From: an uncultured Leptotrichia sp.
GTDB lineage: Bacteria; Fusobacteriota; Fusobacteriia; Fusobacteriales; Leptotrichiaceae
Length of the DNA: 10,367 nucleotides
Assembly (NCBI GenBank): GCA_938017765.1
Contig: CALIJH010000093.1
Location: 1-10,367 of the forward strand
Direction: 5' to 3'
Part shown: positions 7,132 through 10,367 of the stretch, in pieces
Layout: each line of letters opens with the position of its first letter
Numbering within the stretch: position 1 is the stretch's first letter
Translations under genes and position numbers: made by a program
Notes under the pieces: model-generated
Told to the model about the DNA's origin: nothing
What the model saw: only the letters and a program-made list of their open reading frames with translations
Database searches by the model: none

Positions 7132-9308
7132 TGTGGAAGAAAATAGCCTACGGGGGCTTGCTGATTATCTTATTATATTTCTTATATGCAGTATTTTTTA
7201 AAAAAATAGATAATACTCCTGTCGAAAAAATGAAACAGGAAATGAAAGCAAAAAACGTTGTATATAAATTAAAAGATGATGCTGTCATATATGCAGATGA
7301 GCAGATTGGAGGAGCTCAGAGTGGCGGAATTATAAGATTTAAAGGAGTTATAATAGATTTACTTAAAAAAAATATGCTTATATCCGCAAAAGACGCCGAA
7401 GTAAATACAGCGACGTCGGATATTACTTTGAAAAATAATGTAGTAGGAAGAACAAAGGACAATAAATGGAATATATTCACAGAGAATGTGGATTATAAAA
7501 AAGAGGGAGACCTTATTATTTCCAATACGAGAACAAAAGTTGTAAATAATGAGGATAAAACCGAACTGGAAGCGGATAAGGTTCAAACTACCGTGAGTTT
7601 TCAGGAAATAACAGGTACAGGAAATGTAATATATAAAAAAGAAACGAGAGAACTAAAGTCTGACAAAGTTGTATATAACGACGTAGATAAAAGGGCTGAA
7701 GCCGAAGGAAATGTAAAATATAAAGATGAAAAAAGTGATATTGCTGCAAATAAAGGCGTTTATTTTATTGAAAAAAAACAGGTAGATGCTACGGGAAATG
7801 TGGATTATAAAAACAAAGATTTGAACGTAAAGGCAAATCATGTATTTTATGATGAACTGAAACAGATAGCCAATGCTGACGGAAACGGTAAATTTACTTA
7901 TTTTCCGAGAAATTCTACAGGAACATTTCAGAGCGGGGTATATGACCTTGCAAATGAAGTTTTGACTACAACTCAGCATTATACTATGAATTATGATGAC
8001 TATAAAATGAACGGAAACGGACTTGTTTACCAGTTTAAAACGGGAGATACGACATTTACGGCTAATTTCGCGGTAACAAAACAGAACTTTACAGTCAGAG
8101 GCTCAAACGGAACAATGAATACGATAGCGAAAGATATATTTGCCAATAATATGGTGATGACGAGTGTTCAGGGAGATATAATAAACTCAAAGACAGGACA
8201 GGGAAGTTTTGAAAAAAAAGAATTTAGATTTGACGGAAATATTAACGGGAAAATAAGAGGGAACGTAAAGGATTTTGTGAATAATCCGACAAAGCTTGTA
8301 GATTCGGAAGCCGTTCATTTTAAGGGGAATACGGCAAAAGTATACTTTATTTCTCACAGTAACAATGATATGAGTATTACAAGAAGTGAAATCAAGGAAA
8401 ACGTTCATATGGTGTACAAACAGCTGAACCTCGACTCTCAATATAATGAAATAGATACTTCAAAAAATCTTGTGCTGGCAAGAGATCAGGTAATACTTGA
8501 TTTCAGAAACGAAACACAGATGACGTCAAATTTTCTATATCTTGATTTGAACAGTGAAATAGGGAATGCCCAAAATAACATAAAAATAGTAAGTAAATTA
8601 CCGCAACTTGTAAATCTGAATACAAGTGCGGATAAAGCAACGGTAAATATGAAAGATAAAATGGTAACTCTGCTCGGAAATGTAGTTTCTTATCAGGGAA
8701 AAACAAAAATATCTTCAAAAAAAGCTGTGTATGACATCAATAAAAAAATACTTGAAAATGACGGAAATATTAAAATGGAATATCATGTTCAGAACAGTGC
8801 AATCGCTACAAATAAGACGAATGCCGCAGATGTTGCAGCAGTGGAAGAAATAACAAAGAAACTGTCAGTATCCCAGAATGACGTAAACACTAAAGGGAAA
8901 ATAGACCTTTTGAGGGCAACGACCGCTTCTAACGGAACTAATGTAAATATTAAATGGATTTCGTCAAATTCGAGCTTTTTGCCTGTTACGGGAAAGGTTA
9001 ATAAGGAGTTTTTAGGCGGAAATGGGAGAAGTGTAACTTTGAAAGCTGTATTAAGGGCAGGTTCCGAAGAAAGGGAAAAAGTCTTTAATATAAATATTCC
9101 TGTGGAAACAGTGAATGAAATGCTTGAAAGAGCAGCAAAAAATATTTATGTGTCTGAAACAGGGGCGAATTTGCCGAATACGGTCAAAGTTAATGTAGCT
9201 AAAGGCACTATTGATGTGCCAGTAACATGGTCAAAGGCGGGTTCTGACGGAAAAGGGCTTACAGCAATACTGAAATATCAAAATACTGAATATAAAAAAC
9301 AATTTTAG
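7131..9308 (+). CDS. LptC/LptA-type LPS transport protein with C-terminal Ig-like domains
   Basis: This 725-residue protein is likely the periplasmic bridge that carries LPS from the LptB2FG extractor to the outer membrane. One membrane helix (about residues 5-23) anchors it to the inner membrane. Residues about 40-155 have LptC-like character. Residues 161-250 hold three OstA/LptA repeats of about 29 residues (GNV-x-YK then A/S-x-K-x-x-Y), and another is at about 515-550. The rest to about 560 is beta-strand-rich, as expected of a stacked jelly-roll. From about 570 the sequence changes to Ig-like modules (see separate entry). E. coli LptC (about 190) and LptA (about 185) are separate and much shorter. 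GGAG at 7119-7122 is eight bases from the ATG, which overlaps the mutS stop (TAATG). lptB follows after 28 bases, which supports the role. I give no symbol because the lptC/lptA split does not apply cleanly. Confidence 0.88.
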   Translation: MWKKIAYGGLLIILLYFLYAVFFKKIDNTPVEKMKQEMKAKNVVYKLKDDAVIYADEQIGGAQSGGIIRFKGVIIDLLKKNMLISAKDAEVNTATSDITLKNNVVGRTKDNKWNIFTENVDYKKEGDLIISNTRTKVVNNEDKTELEADKVQTTVSFQEITGTGNVIYKKETRELKSDKVVYNDVDKRAEAEGNVKYKDEKSDIAANKGVYFIEKKQVDATGNVDYKNKDLNVKANHVFYDELKQIANADGNGKFTYFPRNSTGTFQSGVYDLANEVLTTTQHYTMNYDDYKMNGNGLVYQFKTGDTTFTANFAVTKQNFTVRGSNGTMNTIAKDIFANNMVMTSVQGDIINSKTGQGSFEKKEFRFDGNINGKIRGNVKDFVNNPTKLVDSEAVHFKGNTAKVYFISHSNNDMSITRSEIKENVHMVYKQLNLDSQYNEIDTSKNLVLARDQVILDFRNETQMTSNFLYLDLNSEIGNAQNNIKIVSKLPQLVNLNTSADKATVNMKDKMVTLLGNVVSYQGKTKISSKKAVYDINKKILENDGNIKMEYHVQNSAIATNKTNAADVAAVEEITKKLSVSQNDVNTKGKIDLLRATTASNGTNVNIKWISSNSSFLPVTGKVNKEFLGGNGRSVTLKAVLRAGSEEREKVFNINIPVETVNEMLERAAKNIYVSETGANLPNTVKVNVAKGTIDVPVTWSKAGSDGKGLTAILKYQNTEYKKQF
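8838..9305 (+). other. C-terminal Ig-like modules of the LPS transport protein
   Basis: Residues about 570-657 match the layout of the 'atrophied bacterial Ig' type: a leading helix, then a strand with V-N-I-K-W-x-SSN (605-613), G-K-V (621-623), S-V-T-L-K-A (634-639) and a closing strand K-V-F-N-I-N-I (650-656). Residues about 664-725 resemble a second Ig type with L-P-N-T-V-K-V (681-687) and D-V-P-V-T-W (695-700). Both are common in surface proteins and not part of classical LptA or LptC. The assignment is by pattern and would need a profile search. Confidence 0.6.
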
Positions 9309-9336
9309 ATATGAAAATGTGGAAATGGGAGATATA

Positions 9337-10071
9337 ATGGGTAGAAAAATCAGCATAGAAGCGAATAATTTGAAAAAAATATATAAAAATAGGGAAGTAG
9401 TAAAAAATGTCAGTCTAAGTATGGAAAAAGGCGAAGTAGTAGGACTTTTGGGACCTAATGGTGCGGGAAAGACGACCACTTTTTATATGATAACGGGAAT
9501 TATAAAACCTAATAACGGCAGAGTTTCATATAATGGTGAAGATATTACAAATTTTCCTATGTACAAAAGGGCAAGACTTGGACTCGGCTATCTTCCGCAG
9601 GAAGCTTCCGTTTTTAGAAATCTGACTGTCGAAGAAAATATCGTTTCAGTGCTTGAAATGAGAGGAATTCCTAAAAAAGAAAGAATAGCTAAAATGAACA
9701 GCCTGATAGAAGAGTTCAAACTGTCTCATGTGGCAAAAAGTTTAGGATATGCCCTTTCTGGAGGAGAAAGACGGCGTGTGGAGATAGCAAGGACGATTTC
9801 CACAAATCCTGATTTTATACTTCTTGACGAACCTTTTGCAGGGGTTGACCCTATTGCAGTGGAAGATATACAAAATATCATTATACAATTGCAGAAAAAA
9901 GGGCTTGGAATACTCATAACCGACCATAATGTAAGGGAAACATTGAGAATTACTGAAAGAGCCTATATTATGGCGGAAGGAACGATACTTATATCGGGAA
10001 CAGGCGAAGAAATAGCCAATAATGAAACAGCAAGAAAAGTCTATTTGGGAGATAACTTTAAATTGGATTAA
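9337..10071 (+). CDS. lptB: LPS export ABC transporter ATP-binding protein
   Basis: LptB is the cytoplasmic ATPase that, with membrane subunits LptF and LptG, extracts LPS from the inner membrane. I start it at ATG 9337 (244 residues), because GGGAG (9327-9331) lies five bases upstream; in-frame GTG 9319 and ATG 9325 have no SD. Walker A is G39-PNGAGK-T46. The Q-loop is Q88 inside GYLPQEASVF (85 on), the LptB-specific form. The signature LSGGE is at 140-144 within LSGGERRRVEIAR. Walker B is D164-E165 in LLDEPFAGVDPIAV. The switch histidine is H197 in ITDHNVRETL. The ending YLGDNF is also typical. It is the last gene of the mutS-lpt run. lptF and lptG are not in the window. Confidence 0.96.
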   Translation: MGRKISIEANNLKKIYKNREVVKNVSLSMEKGEVVGLLGPNGAGKTTTFYMITGIIKPNNGRVSYNGEDITNFPMYKRARLGLGYLPQEASVFRNLTVEENIVSVLEMRGIPKKERIAKMNSLIEEFKLSHVAKSLGYALSGGERRRVEIARTISTNPDFILLDEPFAGVDPIAVEDIQNIIIQLQKKGLGILITDHNVRETLRITERAYIMAEGTILISGTGEEIANNETARKVYLGDNFKLD

Positions 10072-10124
10072 CTTTATAAAATAGGATATATTATAACTAT
10101 GAAAAAGACATTTGAAAATTATTC

Positions 10125-10153
10125 TTGAAAAGTTCTAAAAATCAAGGTATAAT
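10125..10153 (+). promoter_or_regulatory. Sigma-70 promoter of the exoprotein gene
   Basis: -35 TTGAAA (10125-10130), 17-base spacer, -10 TATAAT (10148-10153). Transcription should start near 10160, about 35 bases before ATG 10195. It makes the last gene independent of the mutS-lpt operon. Confidence 0.8.
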
Positions 10154-10194
10154 TTTAAGAAACACAGAAAAGTAAATCTTTAAGGAGAAGTTTT

Positions 10195-10367
10195 ATGGGG
10201 ATAAAATTTACAGAAAAAAAATTGAGAAATTATTTTAAAGATAAATTATTGAAAAAAGCATTAGCTTTTGTAATGCTGCTGTTTTTTAATTTCAACATAT
10301 TTTCCGAAATAGTACCCGACCCTGCAAGTATAGGGACAAAAGTAACAAAAACGGCTTCGGGAATAGA
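10195..10367 (+). CDS. Start of a secreted exoprotein/adhesin, probably two-partner-secretion type (cut by window edge)
   Basis: This frame is open from ATG 10195 to the edge (57 codons). AAGGAG (10182-10187) is seven bases before the ATG, under its own promoter. The first 20 residues are lysine-rich (EKKLRNYFKDKLLKK), followed by a hydrophobic core (ALAFVMLLFFNFNIF, about 22-36) and a likely cleavage after IFS near residue 37. The mature start (EIVPDPASIGTKVTKTASGI) resembles the region just after the signal peptide of haemagglutinin/TpsA-type proteins of fusobacteria, where a T-K-V-x-x-x-A-x-G-I/V stretch precedes the secretion domain. The rest, which would decide this, is outside the window. 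If right, it would be exported through a TpsB outer-membrane pore and act on the cell surface. Confidence 0.6.
   Translation, partial: MGIKFTEKKLRNYFKDKLLKKALAFVMLLFFNFNIFSEIVPDPASIGTKVTKTASGI

Noticed and set aside
9311..9337. Eight-codon open frame ending TAATG on the lptB start
   Set aside because: It has no SD, and its first codon is only three bases after the previous stop; the overlap with the lptB start is likely chance.

Overview
The window looks like the chromosome of an AT-rich, Gram-negative, obligately host-associated anaerobe, most likely an oral Leptotrichia-type fusobacterium. The reasons are the low GC content, the strong AGA preference for arginine, LPS-export genes (so an outer membrane is present), an adhesin/exoprotein start with an unusual signal peptide, and ferredoxin-free AT-rich intergenic DNA with near-consensus sigma-70 promoters. 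The genus is inferred from protein flavour and has not been confirmed by a search.

Left part, all on the minus strand (1-2951). An ahpC-ahpF peroxidase pair is driven by a perfect-consensus promoter (1171-1199); ahpF runs off the left edge. Upstream of it is a two-gene unit: a 411-residue DUF1576-type membrane protein, then a 112-residue unrecognised cytosolic protein whose start lies one base after the membrane gene's stop. This unit has its own extended -10 promoter (3005-3033). The ahpF fragment reads as streptococcal and uses only CGN arginine codons, whereas its partner ahpC uses only AGA. It is the clearest sign of transfer (or of an assembly join) in the window.

Right part, all on the plus strand (3108-10367). 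A secreted or membrane-anchored TPR protein is followed by a small three-helix DUF4190-like membrane protein. After a 232-base gap with two overlapping extended -10 elements comes a likely operon: mutS, a 725-residue LptC/LptA-type LPS-transport protein overlapping it by one base, and lptB. The final gene has its own promoter and begins with a signal peptide and a segment resembling the start of a two-partner-secretion exoprotein; it is cut by the right edge.

Functionally, the right side couples mismatch repair (MutS) transcriptionally to LPS export. LptB supplies ATP hydrolysis at the inner membrane, and the large membrane-anchored OstA-repeat protein would form the periplasmic bridge. That bridge protein is the most unusual object here: LptC-like and LptA-like parts are in one chain, with two C-terminal Ig-like modules added. 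No RNA genes, CRISPR arrays, IS elements or prophage genes were seen.
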